DNA of 64,000 nt from contig NZ_JAPDPF010000004.1 in the NCBI RefSeq assembly GCF_026283925.1, positions 124,001 to 188,000 of the forward strand, written 5' to 3'. The notes below the pieces were generated by a model. That model did not search any database. It saw only the letters and a program-made list of their open reading frames with translations, and was not told where the DNA came from. The translations under genes were made by a program, and so were the position numbers. Shown one piece after another: positions 24,028 through 33,429 of this stretch (position 1 is the stretch's first letter; each line of letters opens with the position of its first letter). The stretch comes from Dyella halodurans. GTDB lineage: Bacteria > Pseudomonadota > Gammaproteobacteria > Xanthomonadales > Rhodanobacteraceae.

Positions 24028-26682
24028 CTACGGCGCGGGTCCCTTTACCGCGGTCACGAAAGCCTCCGGGCGGACATGCTTGGCATACGCCTGTTGTACA
24101 TCGGGCGCGGTGAGTTCCAGATAATATTTCGCCGCCACGATGCCCTGGTCCAGGGGCTGGCCCCGTTCGGCATAGGTCAGCAGCTGATTAGCGATGCTGC
24201 CGAAGCTTGACTCGCTGAGCGGCACGCGCCGCAACAGGATGCCCTTGGCGCGCAGCAGATCGGCGTCGGCCACCGGCTCGCTTTGCATTTGCTTGAGATC
24301 CTTGAGTACCAGCGCGCGAGCACCTTCCACCTTGCCCGGATCGGCGCCGAACGAAACCGTGTAACGCCCGCGGTGCTTGTCCAGTTCGAATTCCGAATCG
24401 ACGGTGTAAACCAGGCCGGAGGTATCGCGCAGATCCCGATAAAGCCGCGACGCATAGAAGCCGCCGCCGAGTACTTCGTTGCCGAGGTTCAAGGCATAGC
24501 GCGCCGGGTCGTCACGGGTGACATCGATGACCTGGGCCATGCGCACGCTGTCCTGCACCGAACTTGCGTCCGGCGTATGCAGCTGGACGGCCTTGTTGGC
24601 CGGTACCGCGGGATAGTCCACATCCGGCTTGGGGCCATTGGCCTTCCATCCACCAAAAGCCTGTTCGACGACGGCCCTCGCCTGTGCCGGATCGACCTTG
24701 CCGACGATGACGAGGGTGGTCATGTCGGGGCGGAACACCTTGGCGTAATAGTCCTTGACGTTGTCGTAGGTCAGGCCCATCACGCTTTGTGGCGTGGCGT
24801 GCCGCAATTGCGGATCGCTCGCCGGCAGCAGCGCCTTGTACAGACCCAGCTCATCCAGGAACTCGGGAGACTGCACTTCGCCGGCCCAGATGCCGGCCTG
24901 TTGGTGCTGCATCAGCGCGAACGCCTGCTTCGGCAAGGCCGGATGCAATTCATTGTCGGCCAGCAGCTTGATGCCTTCCGCGAAATGCTCGGCGGGAACG
25001 GCCAGGGAGAAACTGGCACCCGCCGTCTCCTGGGCACTGATGGCATCGAGTGCCTGCTGGAACTGCATGCGATCGAGACGGCTGCTGCCGAACTGGAACA
25101 TGCCGTCCAGCACTTCGCTCACGCCATCCTGCCCCTTGAGTGACTGCAGATCGGGGTTCGTCTGCACGCTACCCATCACCTCCACCGTATCGCTCACCGA
25201 CTCCGGCTGCACGATCAGCTTCAGGCCGTTGGGCAAGGTGTAGGCCACCGGATGCAGCATCGTGCTCGGCAGGTCGAGCTTGGCGAAAGCCTGTTCCGCC
25301 CAGGTCGGCAATTGCACTGGCTTGTCCGGGCTGCTGGCGAAACTCTCCGCGCCCCCAAAGCCCTTGCCCTCGCCCGGCGTGCCGGATTTTTGCGGTGTAA
25401 GAATCGCGGTGATCGCATGCGCCGGATCGAAGCTCGCCTTGGCCAGTGCATTCACCGCGTCGGGCGTGACGGACTCGATCGCCTGCTTCATCGCGTCGGG
25501 CGAATCCAGCCCCTGCTCGACCAGTGCAGTGGACCAGGCACCCGCCAATCCCTCGACGGAATTCTTCTTGGTCTCCAGCTCCGCAATCGCCTTGCGCTTG
25601 GCCGCCTCCACCAGGGAAGGATCAAGGCCCTTGCTTGCGGCCTGCGCAAGAATCGCTTGCATGCGCTGCAGCACCGGCTGCGGATCGGAACCTGCCGGGA
25701 ACACGCCCACGGCCAGACCGATGCCTGCCTCAGGCAAGGCTTCCTGTTCGAATCCACCAAACAAGGCCTTGCCTTCCATGCCCATGCCGTACAAATCGGC
25801 GCGCTGCGAGCCCAGCGCGCCTGCCATCACCAGGGCGGTGGCGTAGTCCTTGGACTGTGCACCGGGCAGGCGATAGGTGATGTAGACCGAGCCATAGGGA
25901 CTGTCCGTCGGCAAGCGCAGCGTTTTCGCCTGCACGGAGCTGAAGTGAAACGTCGGTCGCGCCGGCAGGTCCCTGCGCGGCACGTCGCCGAACTGGGCCT
26001 TGACCTTGGCGAGCGTGGCCTGCGGGTCCACGTCGCCCACGATCACCAGGATCGCGTTGTTCGGCGTGTACCAGCTGTCGTGGAACTGCTTCAGCATCGC
26101 CGCCGAGGTCTTGTCGAACGAGTCGCGCGTACCCAGCGGCGAATGCGCATAAGGCGTGCCGGCAAACATCTGGCCAAGCATCTGGCTGTAGAACTTGAAA
26201 TCAGGGCTGGAGAGGTCGCGTGAGACTTCCTGCTCGATCGCACCACGCTCCTTGGCCCACTCCGCCTGGGATACATCGAGGCCGCGCATGCGCAGCGCTT
26301 CGACATGCAGGGCGACATCCAGATCCTGGGCCGGCGTCACAAAGTAGTACTGCGTGGAGGCTTGCGTCGTCTGTGCATTGAACGCACCGCCCATATTGGC
26401 GGCGATGGCGGCCAGCTGGTCCTTGGACAGACCCGGACCACCGCGGAACATCATGTGTTCGACGGCATGGGCCGTACCCGGGAACTCGGCCGGCACTTCA
26501 TCCGAACCGGCCAGGTAGTTCACCTCGGTCGTCACCACCGGCGCCAGCGCATCACGCACCACCACGACGCGCAAACCGTTGTCGAGTGTGGCACGGGCCA
26601 CCGGTGCATCGTCCGCCTTGGCGGCGGTACCCGCCAGGACGCACGCAATCGCCGCGGCCAGATACTTCAACTGCTTTCTCAC
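24028..26682 (-). CDS. M16-family zinc metallopeptidase (pitrilysin-like), exported
   Basis: 884 residues from a GTG at 26682, chosen because GGAGAGG lies 4 nt upstream and the resulting N-terminus is a signal peptide (cleavage near AKA, residue 23). The inverted zinc motif HAVEH is at His72-Glu75-His76, with the third ligand Glu152 exactly 76 residues after His76. Two M16 modules are present (about 25-440 and 450-884); the second lacks the zinc motif, as is usual. A periplasmic single-chain peptidase that would degrade peptides. Monocistronic, with the DUF3761 gene upstream separated by a hairpin. Confidence 0.93.
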   Translation of the reverse strand: MRKQLKYLAAAIACVLAGTAAKADDAPVARATLDNGLRVVVVRDALAPVVTTEVNYLAGSDEVPAEFPGTAHAVEHMMFRGGPGLSKDQLAAIAANMGGAFNAQTTQASTQYYFVTPAQDLDVALHVEALRMRGLDVSQAEWAKERGAIEQEVSRDLSSPDFKFYSQMLGQMFAGTPYAHSPLGTRDSFDKTSAAMLKQFHDSWYTPNNAILVIVGDVDPQATLAKVKAQFGDVPRRDLPARPTFHFSSVQAKTLRLPTDSPYGSVYITYRLPGAQSKDYATALVMAGALGSQRADLYGMGMEGKALFGGFEQEALPEAGIGLAVGVFPAGSDPQPVLQRMQAILAQAASKGLDPSLVEAAKRKAIAELETKKNSVEGLAGAWSTALVEQGLDSPDAMKQAIESVTPDAVNALAKASFDPAHAITAILTPQKSGTPGEGKGFGGAESFASSPDKPVQLPTWAEQAFAKLDLPSTMLHPVAYTLPNGLKLIVQPESVSDTVEVMGSVQTNPDLQSLKGQDGVSEVLDGMFQFGSSRLDRMQFQQALDAISAQETAGASFSLAVPAEHFAEGIKLLADNELHPALPKQAFALMQHQQAGIWAGEVQSPEFLDELGLYKALLPASDPQLRHATPQSVMGLTYDNVKDYYAKVFRPDMTTLVIVGKVDPAQARAVVEQAFGGWKANGPKPDVDYPAVPANKAVQLHTPDASSVQDSVRMAQVIDVTRDDPARYALNLGNEVLGGGFYASRLYRDLRDTSGLVYTVDSEFELDKHRGRYTVSFGADPGKVEGARALVLKDLKQMQSEPVADADLLRAKGILLRRVPLSESSFGSIANQLLTYAERGQPLDQGIVAAKYYLELTAPDVQQAYAKHVRPEAFVTAVKGPAP

Positions 26683-26720
26683 GAACCTCTCCAACGCCAA
26701 CCAGGGGGGACTGATGCAAA

Positions 26721-26744
26721 GAGGGCCGACATAAGCCGGCCCTC
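26721..26744 (-). terminator. Terminator after the DUF3761 gene
   Basis: 8-bp stem gagggccg / cggccctc with an 8-nt loop, 33 bp past the stop; on the minus strand it is followed by TTTGC. It separates the DUF3761 gene from the M16 peptidase gene. Confidence 0.65.
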
Positions 26745-26776
26745 CAGACTCTGACAACGGATTTTGCCGAATTACT

Positions 26777-27256
26777 TCAGCTGCAGGCCTTGCCGTGGTC
26801 GGCGTGGAAGCCCTTGGCCTTGGCGTCGGCTTCGCTCATGTAGGCACCGGCCTTGGTCTTGCCGTACCACTTGTCGCCCGGGCAGTGATACACCTTGCTG
26901 CTGGAGTTGACCCAGACCATGCCTGGGCCGCCACCCGGCGCTGCCGCCGTAGCGGGTGCCGGCGAAGGTGCCTTGGTGTTGGGCGCGGTGGAGTGCGGCG
27001 TCGTGCTGGGCGCCGCGGCAGCCGCTGGAGCGGCGGCAGGAGCAGCAGCGGCAGGCGCCGCCGTGCTGGCAGCACCAAACCATTCCTTCACGCCCTGGTG
27101 GCCGGAGCAGGCACCCTTCTTCGTCTCGTGGGTCGTAAACGTGCCGTCCTTGCACTGTCCAGTCGACCCTGGCGGTGCCGAGGCCTGCTGTGCATAAACG
27201 GCTGGACCCGCAAGAAGACCCGCGATCAATACAGCGATCAAACCGTAAGATTTCAT
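26777..27256 (-). CDS. Exported DUF3761 protein
   Basis: 159 residues from the ATG at 27256. A signal peptide (cleavage after VYA, about residue 21) is followed by the DUF3761 core at about 32-58 (GQCKDGTFTTHETKKGACSGHQGVKEWFG, with Cys pair), then an Ala/Pro-rich linker (about 60-108). The C-terminal conserved module has VWVNSSSKVYHCPG, KWYGKTK and a final Cys near the end (GKACS). Four Cys suggest two disulfides in the periplasm. Function unknown. A palindrome upstream (27298-27318) may be its operator. Confidence 0.85.
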   Translation of the reverse strand: MKSYGLIAVLIAGLLAGPAVYAQQASAPPGSTGQCKDGTFTTHETKKGACSGHQGVKEWFGAASTAAPAAAAPAAAPAAAAAPSTTPHSTAPNTKAPSPAPATAAAPGGGPGMVWVNSSSKVYHCPGDKWYGKTKAGAYMSEADAKAKGFHADHGKACS

Positions 27257-27297
27257 CCTCGATCCCTCCAGCGCAAATTCGTCTGTTCCATAGGGAA

Positions 27298-27318
27298 GTG
27301 ACCGTGCATGACGGTCAC
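27298..27318. promoter_or_regulatory. Palindromic operator candidate upstream of the DUF3761 gene
   Basis: gtgaccgt-gcatg-acggtcac: perfect 8-bp arms around a 5-nt centre, 42 bp upstream of the DUF3761 ATG. The size and symmetry fit a dimeric HTH regulator; no cognate regulator is adjacent. Confidence 0.4.
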
Positions 27319-27619
27319 GCATCCCCTCCTCGCATCCCCCGCCGATGGAGGTCCGCGTCATCCACCGGATGACACTCCCCAGGCGCGAAGACGCGCGCAG
27401 CACCGACCATGCATCAAGCACGCAGCGCGTCGTGACCGTGCCTCAAGCCATGTTTAGGTCCCGTGAGGTCGCGTCGCAATAACTTGCACATCAGCCTGCT
27501 CGCCAACGCACCGTCTTCAGCTGATGGCCGCATGCACGTCACGGCCAGCCTGGAGTCCCTGCGGCTGGACCGCATCGCTTCGATGAAGCGATGCGATCCA
27601 CTCATCCTCGGTAGCCGAC
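27319..27619. other. Intergenic stretch, nothing recognised
   Basis: About 300 bp between the DUF3761 and RcnB-like genes. No plausible gene or RNA was seen. Confidence 0.4.
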
Positions 27620-27961
27620 TCAGTGGCTGAGCATGATGTCGGCAATGATGCCGGTGGTGACGGCCACGAGCAGGAACTCACCATTGTCGCTGCGCACCCA
27701 TTGGTAGCCACGAGGCGGTTCGCGCAGGTGATATTCGTGCCAGTTGTCCACGACGTAACGATGGTCACGGTACTCCGGCGGCACCGCGCCGCCCTTGCGG
27801 TACCAACCCTCGTGCATGCCACGGTCATGCTCCACGACACTTCGGTGCTCGTCATGGCCGTAGGCATGATCATGATGTTCGTCTTCCTGGAACGGCCCCG
27901 CGGTAGCGGCTGTAGAGGCCACGAGTGCACCAAGGAACAGGGCTAGCATGGTCTTCTTCAT
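27620..27961 (-). CDS. RcnB-family periplasmic protein
   Basis: 113 residues from the ATG at 27961; GGAGA lies 7 nt upstream. Signal peptide with cleavage after ATA (about 21). A His/Asp/Glu-rich stretch follows (EDEHHDHAYGHDEH), then the RcnB core: VPPEYRDHRYVVDNWHEYHLREPPRGYQWVR and the final hydrophobic FLLVAVTTGIIADIML. RcnB proteins help keep nickel and cobalt balance; the His-rich segment fits metal binding, but the family also has members of unknown role. Stands alone. Confidence 0.88.
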   Translation of the reverse strand: MKKTMLALFLGALVASTAATAGPFQEDEHHDHAYGHDEHRSVVEHDRGMHEGWYRKGGAVPPEYRDHRYVVDNWHEYHLREPPRGYQWVRSDNGEFLLVAVTTGIIADIMLSH

Positions 27962-28139
27962 CAAGCGTTCTCCATCGGGAAAGAAAGTCGACGGCCACCC
28001 GGCAAGGTGGCCGTTTCGACGCTCTCATGATGTGAGCCGCAACGGTGCACGATCCATGAATGCGATCGCAGGAAGTGATCAAAAGCGGCGCGAAAAATCC
28101 TGCGTTGAACCTGCGTTTGGTTTTGCGCATTTTTCGCAA
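27962..28139. other. Intergenic stretch without a gene
   Basis: Between the RcnB-like gene and the esterase terminator; presumably carries the RcnB-like promoter. No dyad or consensus promoter stood out. Confidence 0.35.
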
Positions 28140-28172
28140 AAAGGGGCTTACCACCGCGTGGCAAGCCCCTTT
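28140..28172 (-). terminator. Intrinsic terminator of the esterase gene
   Basis: Stem aaaggggctt / aagccccttt extended by ccac / gtgg around a 3-nt loop. On the minus strand it ends in CCCCTTTTTGC, a good T-run. It lies 75 bp past the esterase stop. Confidence 0.8.
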
Positions 28173-28246
28173 CCTGCGCAACCCTTGCAGGCATCAACTG
28201 GCTATCCAGCAGCTCCCGCCATGCCGCCACCGGAGCGCTTGCGAAA

Positions 28247-29866
28247 CTACGGGGCCGCGCGCTTCAGCGTCGATTGCGGACGCGCCACCACGTACATCTC
28301 CCAGGCGATTTGCTTGAGTAGCGCCGTACGGTCGCTGCCATCGGCGTACAGGTCGAAGTGCGTCTTGTTCGGCAGGAAACGGATGTCCGACTGCGCGTGC
28401 AGGCCATCGAGTACATCCTTCAGGCGATGCGCCGACCCGTCAAGATAAAACGTATCGGCGGTGCCCACGATCAGGTGGATCTTGCCATCCAGGTCGGGCT
28501 TCAGTTCCGGCCATTGCGTCTGCAGGCGATGCGCGATGTCGTAGTGCTCCTGCCAGTAGGCAAGCACCTTGGCGTCCACGGCACCGGTATCGCGATCGAA
28601 CATGGGTTGTGGACGGCCATCCGCGCCGCGCGGCGAGAACACCCAGTCGAAGGAGGCCATCTGCCCGCCGTAGCTGCCGAGTACGCGTTCCATCTCGGCA
28701 TACTGTTCAAAGGTGGCCAGCACCTTGCCTTTGTCACGGATCAGCGGATAGGCCGAACCATCGGCCCGGCGATAGACATTGGCGCCCGGCGCATACAGAT
28801 CCACCCCGGTGAAGTCATGGAAGTCGCTGGGATCGGGCGAGGTGGACCAGGTGCCACCGAACACCTTGGGATAGCGCGTCTGCAACCACAACGTGGCCCA
28901 GCCGCCGGATGAGTGGCCATTGAGGAAGCGGCCGCTTGCCTTGCCGTCCATGCGGTACGTCGACTCGAGGTGCGGAATCAGCTCCTCGGTCAGTGCCTGA
29001 CCCCAGGGGCCGTTATTCACCGAATCGGCGAACTCATGCGTGCCCGTGGGGCTCGACTCGTCGAGATACACCCAGATCATCGGCGGCATTTCGCCCTTGG
29101 ACATCGCCAGCCAGGTGCTGGCGATGCCATTCGCAAAATGTCCCAGGCCGCCGCCGAAACCGTGGGTCAGGTAAACCACCGGATAAGTATCGGCACTCTT
29201 GGCGTCATAGCCTGGCGGCAACAACACGAAGCCACGCATAGGCACCGGCCGTCCCCAGAACGCCGACAAGGCCGGGCTGACGAAATCGATGTCCTGGGTG
29301 TGCTTGCGTGCTTCCGGCAAGGCATCGCGCACGGCCTGGGTCGCGGACGCAGGCAATGACCAGAGGTCATGCACCGGCAAGGTGGAGGTCAGTTGCAGCG
29401 TCGGGATCGACGCGGCGGGCAGATGCACTTTCACCACGTCACTGACGAGGTCGCCACCATCCCGGCCGGTGTAGTTGTAGCTGTGATCGACATCGAGCAC
29501 CGCCTGCACGTAGTAATCGCCTGGCGGCAATTTGGCGAAGGACGCGGGAAAAGCCCGGGCTGCGGTATCGACATCCGCGCCCTGCCCTGGCTCCAACCGG
29601 CTGACCTCGCGCGCCGCGACGCTCACCTGGTCGGGATCCAGCTGGTCAATGTCCACCTGGGCGACCTTGCCATCTTTGCTCGATGCCTCCGCGGTCTTCG
29701 CATCCTCCGCGAACACCAGCAGGCGCCCTGCCTTGGCGCCGTCCGCCGTCGCTGCGAGTTCCACATGGAAGGCGTGGGCCGTCGGTTGCGCGTGCTCGCG
29801 TGAACATCCCGCGAGGGTCAGGCCGAAGCACAGCAAGACGGCAAGGTTGAGTCGGTACGTCCGCAT
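28247..29866 (-). CDS. Esterase-family alpha/beta hydrolase lipoprotein (PF00756-like)
   Basis: 539 residues. Lipobox LAGC places a lipidated Cys at about 21. The N-terminal beta-rich domain (about 30-190) is followed by an alpha/beta hydrolase with oxyanion segment YPVVYLTHGFGGG, nucleophile in GHSSGG (about residue 317-322), Asp probably in VGTADTFY, and His in PNKTHFDLY near the C-terminus. The enterochelin-esterase/antigen-85 group includes siderophore and sugar-ester hydrolases; substrate unknown. The gene upstream in the same direction is a beta-lactamase-like hydrolase, 109 bp away. Confidence 0.88.
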   Translation of the reverse strand: MRTYRLNLAVLLCFGLTLAGCSREHAQPTAHAFHVELAATADGAKAGRLLVFAEDAKTAEASSKDGKVAQVDIDQLDPDQVSVAAREVSRLEPGQGADVDTAARAFPASFAKLPPGDYYVQAVLDVDHSYNYTGRDGGDLVSDVVKVHLPAASIPTLQLTSTLPVHDLWSLPASATQAVRDALPEARKHTQDIDFVSPALSAFWGRPVPMRGFVLLPPGYDAKSADTYPVVYLTHGFGGGLGHFANGIASTWLAMSKGEMPPMIWVYLDESSPTGTHEFADSVNNGPWGQALTEELIPHLESTYRMDGKASGRFLNGHSSGGWATLWLQTRYPKVFGGTWSTSPDPSDFHDFTGVDLYAPGANVYRRADGSAYPLIRDKGKVLATFEQYAEMERVLGSYGGQMASFDWVFSPRGADGRPQPMFDRDTGAVDAKVLAYWQEHYDIAHRLQTQWPELKPDLDGKIHLIVGTADTFYLDGSAHRLKDVLDGLHAQSDIRFLPNKTHFDLYADGSDRTALLKQIAWEMYVVARPQSTLKRAAP

Positions 29867-29975
29867 GACATTCTCCGTGGATGGCTTTGAGGTGGCGCGG
29901 AAACGAACAGGATGATGGTGCGTGGCCCGGCAGGTGCCGGGCTCACGCGGTCCAGGCTTGCTGATCAGACCAAGA

Positions 29976-31634
29976 TCATGGTGACTTCATCGCCTTGGCA
30001 TCCGTGACGGGCACCAGCCGCAGATCCTGGAAGTCGAAGCTGAAATCGGTCAGCGGCGAGACCGGCTGCATGCGCACCTCGCGCACCTTGCCGTCGGCAT
30101 CGAGCGTATAGCTGACGAAGGCGTCGGCGTTCAAGGAACGGTCGTCCCAGCGCACGATGAACGTATCGTGCTGCCAGGGCTCCATCGTGCCCACCAGCTG
30201 CGCCGTCCTGGAGAAACGCAGGCGCAACTTGCCGCCTTCCTTGCTCACCACGATGTCGCCATACCAGGGATCGCGATAGGTGCCGGCGTAGTTGGCCAGC
30301 GGCAACGACGGCTTGCTGCCCGGGTCGCGCGCGGCCTGGTGCTGCTTCCAGCTGTCGTCGGCATTGCCCTCGGACTTCTTTACCGAAGCGGCATAGGCCG
30401 CCACCCAGTCCTTCTTGTCCTTGCCCAGGTACGCATCGAGCACGCGATAAGTCACCGCGTTGAAGGCCGCAGCGGATTCCTGGTTGGTCAACACCACGAC
30501 GCCGAGTTTCAGTTCGGGCACCAGGGTGACGCGCGACACCATGCCGGGCCAGCCACCGGTATGCCATACCAGCCGCTGCCCGCGGTAGTCGGACAGGAAC
30601 CAGCCTTCGCCATAACCGGCGAAATTCGGCCGGGACTCGTTGAGCTCCGGCACCGGCGGCTGGCTGATCTTCATCGGCGTGAGCATGGACCACATCTGCT
30701 TCTGGCTGTCTTCCGAGAACAGCCGCTGGCCGTTGGGCAACATCCCTCCGGCGAGCTGTACGTTCATCCACTTGGCCAGGTCGTGCACGCTGGCGTAGAT
30801 GCCGCCGGCACCGGGGTTGTTCGTCCAGGCCATTGGCGGCACCGGCTTCAGTTCGGTGAAGTTGAACTTGGCGTGGCCCATGGCCACGTTCATGCCGGGC
30901 TTCAGATAGGTCATGTCGATCAGTGCTTCATCCATGCCCACCGGCTTGAAGATGCGCTCGCGGATGAAGTCGGCATAACGCTGGCCCGACGCTTGTTCGA
31001 TCACCAGGGTGGCCACGGCGAACAGGATGTTGTCGTAGGCATAGGTGCTGCGGAAGCTGGTCGCCAGCGGCACGTGGCGCAGTCGCTCCACCACTTCCCT
31101 GGTGGAGTAGGACGTCGACGGCCAGTACAGCAGATCGCCCGCACCCAGGCCCAGGCCGCTGCGATGCGCCAACAGGTCGCGGACGCGCATTTCGCGCGTC
31201 ACGTACGGGTCGGACATCTGGAACCATGGCAGATGGTCGATCACCCGATCGTCCATGTTGAGCTTGCCTTCCTCGGCCAGCATCTGCAGGGCCGCCGCCG
31301 TGAACGCCTTGGTGTTCGAGGCGATCGCAAACAGCGTGCGCGCATCCACTGCTTCCGGCTTGCCCAGTTCGCGCACGCCGAAACCCTGTTCAAGCACGAC
31401 CTGCCCGTCCTTGACGATGGCTACGGCGATGCCGGGCACGTCGAATTGCTTGCGGGCGCTGTCCACATAAGCGCCAAAATCCTGCAACTGTGCCGGCAAA
31501 GCCGGCTGGATCGTGCTGACCAGCGGAGCGGCCGGTGTCGCTGCAGGCACTGCGGTCTGCGCCCAGATCGGCGCGGCCAACACCAGCAGTGCAAGGCAAC
31601 CCGCCAGGCGCGGGGACCGGATTCGCTGGAACAT
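29976..31634 (-). CDS. Exported serine hydrolase, class C beta-lactamase-like, with DUF3471-type C-terminal domain
   Basis: 552 residues from the ATG at 31634 (GGAG 6 nt upstream; ATGs at 31646 and 31664 are alternatives). Signal peptide with cleavage near IWA (about 25). Catalytic Ser106 lies in SNTK (SxxK), Tyr200 in YDN (YxN), and HTGGWPG is the third motif. The last ~110 residues (from about 430) form a lipocalin-like DUF3471-type domain (GTYRDPWYGDIVV, LRLRFSRTAQLVG). These proteins are usually D-aminopeptidases or esterases acting in the periplasm, not true beta-lactamases. Confidence 0.9.
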   Translation of the reverse strand: MFQRIRSPRLAGCLALLVLAAPIWAQTAVPAATPAAPLVSTIQPALPAQLQDFGAYVDSARKQFDVPGIAVAIVKDGQVVLEQGFGVRELGKPEAVDARTLFAIASNTKAFTAAALQMLAEEGKLNMDDRVIDHLPWFQMSDPYVTREMRVRDLLAHRSGLGLGAGDLLYWPSTSYSTREVVERLRHVPLATSFRSTYAYDNILFAVATLVIEQASGQRYADFIRERIFKPVGMDEALIDMTYLKPGMNVAMGHAKFNFTELKPVPPMAWTNNPGAGGIYASVHDLAKWMNVQLAGGMLPNGQRLFSEDSQKQMWSMLTPMKISQPPVPELNESRPNFAGYGEGWFLSDYRGQRLVWHTGGWPGMVSRVTLVPELKLGVVVLTNQESAAAFNAVTYRVLDAYLGKDKKDWVAAYAASVKKSEGNADDSWKQHQAARDPGSKPSLPLANYAGTYRDPWYGDIVVSKEGGKLRLRFSRTAQLVGTMEPWQHDTFIVRWDDRSLNADAFVSYTLDADGKVREVRMQPVSPLTDFSFDFQDLRLVPVTDAKAMKSP

Positions 31635-31769
31635 TTTCGACTCCATGGGCGGTAATGCACGCACTATCGCCGCAAAACCACGGCCAGGCCAGCACTGAAA
31701 GTCACGCCTGCCTGCCCTCGACGGCTCTGCCCGCGGCGTGGATCATGTGCGGTCAACCTGAGGACCTCT

Positions 31770-32549
31770 ATGGACCAACTGATCGAATGGATTGCCACGC
31801 ACGCCCTGCTGCTGTGGGCCGGTCTGCTGCTGGTGGCCGTGCTGGTAGGCGATGTGGCGTGGCGCTGGAATTTTCGCCAACGCGAGGCCGCCATCGCCGT
31901 TGGCCGCTCGCCGGTCGCCATCCGCGCACGCAGCGCGGCCATGTTGTTCATGGCAATGATGCTGCTGTTTGTCGCCATTGCGATCGCCATTGGCGCAGAG
32001 GCACAGGGTCTGCTGCCCGGATTCGATGCCGCACTCGCCTTGGATCTGCGCGCGCACTTGCCGCCTACCACGCTGCAAATCATCGCCGCGATCACGCATC
32101 TTGGCGACCTATGGACGGTGGCAGCGGCTTCCGTGGTCGTGCTGGCGGCTCTGCTGCTGCGCCGACACCCGGCCCTGGCCACCAGCTGGGCCATCGCGGT
32201 GGCGGGCATCGTGCCGATCAACAGCGGCATCAAGGCCTGGTTCCAACGGCCACGACCGGTGCATGGCTATTTGACGGAGGCTGGCTGGAGCTTCCCCAGC
32301 GGCCACGCGTTTGGCGCCATGGTGTTCTACGGCATGCTCGCCTACGTGCTGCTGCGTTTAACGCCATTGCGCTGGCATCGTGCCGTGGTCGCTGGCGCCA
32401 TCGCGATGGTGACGATCATTGGCGTCAGCCGCATCCTGCTGCAGGTGCACTATCTCAGCGATGTACTCGGTGGCTATGCGAGCGGCTTGGCGTGGCTGGT
32501 GGTGTGTATTGGTGGGGCGGAGTATTGGAGGCAGCGAAGCGCTGCTTGA
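31770..32549 (+). CDS. PAP2-family membrane phosphatase
   Basis: 259 residues with about six transmembrane helices. The three phosphatase motifs are present: KAWFQRPRP (about 154), PSGH (about 175) and SRILLQVHYLSD (about 215-226), so the active site is complete. Substrate is probably undecaprenyl pyrophosphate, phosphatidic acid or another lipid phosphate in the inner membrane. Shine-Dalgarno gagg lies 7 nt before the ATG. Isolated gene, divergent from the beta-lactamase-like hydrolase. Confidence 0.92.
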   Translation: MDQLIEWIATHALLLWAGLLLVAVLVGDVAWRWNFRQREAAIAVGRSPVAIRARSAAMLFMAMMLLFVAIAIAIGAEAQGLLPGFDAALALDLRAHLPPTTLQIIAAITHLGDLWTVAAASVVVLAALLLRRHPALATSWAIAVAGIVPINSGIKAWFQRPRPVHGYLTEAGWSFPSGHAFGAMVFYGMLAYVLLRLTPLRWHRAVVAGAIAMVTIIGVSRILLQVHYLSDVLGGYASGLAWLVVCIGGAEYWRQRSAA

Positions 32550-32588
32550 GTGCTGCGCCCGATTCGATCGTCCCAGTGAAGACGGCTA

Positions 32589-32789
32589 TCCCTCACCGTC
32601 GTCACCTTCCTCACCGTCATCCTTGTCCTCATCTTCATCCTTGTCCTCACCGTCATCCCCGCGAAAGCGGGGATCCAGTGCCTTTTGCCTTTGATCTAAC
32701 GTTCCGTCGATAGACGAGCCCGCCCAAGGGAACGTCAGGAAAGAGCGAGAGGCACTGGATCCCCGCTTTCGCGGGGATGACGGTGAGGG
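32589..32789. repeat. REP-like repeat pair, family A, copy 2, with tandem expansion
   Basis: The inverted units 32646-32682 and 32751-32789 share ccgtcatccccgcgaaagcg and its mirror; stems are perfect over at least 30 bp. Directly to the left (32589-32646) the unit's first 13 bases, cctcaccgtcatc, are repeated in drifting copies (cctcaccgtcgtc, cctcaccgtcatc, cctcatcttcatc), a small tandem expansion. Confidence 0.8.
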
Positions 32790-32826
32790 AGATTGTGCGA
32801 CGTGCTCCGCTTACGAGCGCTCGCGC

Positions 32827-33342
32827 CTACTCCGACGGATACAACTTCGCCAGCAGCAAACGCTTCGTCGCCTCGTCGGGTGCCCCCAGCCAAGTCAAAT
32901 CGTCATTCGCCTGATCATTGCTGTCGACATCGTCCGCCACCCCCGGCTTGCGCCGCGCAAACACCCCGGACATCGCGTGCGTGCTCTCCTCAAAAAGCAG
33001 CAGGATGCGCTCGGACGGACAGTCGTGTGGTTTGCAGGCCGCGACCAGCCACTGCGTGCGGCCGTTGAGGGCAACGCGCTGGGCGGGGGTGGAGGTGCCA
33101 CCTTGGCGGGGCCAGTCGGGCAGTTGTTCCGCGCCTGCCAACGCCGCGAACGCCGTGCCGAAATCGCGGCGCTGCAATAGATCGTGCAGATACATCGGCC
33201 CATCCGGGATGGCCGGTTCCGCCGCCACGGCCGCCGGAGCGGGTCCGGCGCTGGCGACGGGAGGCGGCGCACCCTGCCCCTGAGGCGCCGAGCAGGCTGC
33301 GCAGGCGACGGCTAGCCCAACAACGATGAAACGATGGCGCAT
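32827..33342 (-). CDS. ivy: Ivy-family lysozyme inhibitor, lipoprotein
   Basis: 171 residues from the ATG at 33342. A lipobox-like ACAAC puts a Cys at 17, then a Pro/Ala-rich linker, then the Ivy fold: LPDWPRQGGTSTPAQ, LNGRTQWLVAAC and the hallmark CKPHDC at 103-108, which is the loop that plugs the lysozyme active site. It should sit in the periplasm or outer membrane and protect peptidoglycan. The loop Cys pair can form the family disulfide. Neighbours are unrelated. Confidence 0.9.
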   Translation of the reverse strand: MRHRFIVVGLAVACAACSAPQGQGAPPPVASAGPAPAAVAAEPAIPDGPMYLHDLLQRRDFGTAFAALAGAEQLPDWPRQGGTSTPAQRVALNGRTQWLVAACKPHDCPSERILLLFEESTHAMSGVFARRKPGVADDVDSNDQANDDLTWLGAPDEATKRLLLAKLYPSE

Positions 33343-33429
33343 GAGAATCTCCTTGCCTTGCGGTGGCGCGCCGCGCGAACGCAGGAGGCATGGCGATGCG
33401 GATGTCCCCACACCGCCACACACATTCGA

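Noticed and set aside
29976..31634. Idea that the class C-like hydrolase is a true resistance beta-lactamase
   Set aside because: The SxxK and YxN motifs are shared with peptidases and esterases, and the extra DUF3471-type domain and length fit those better.
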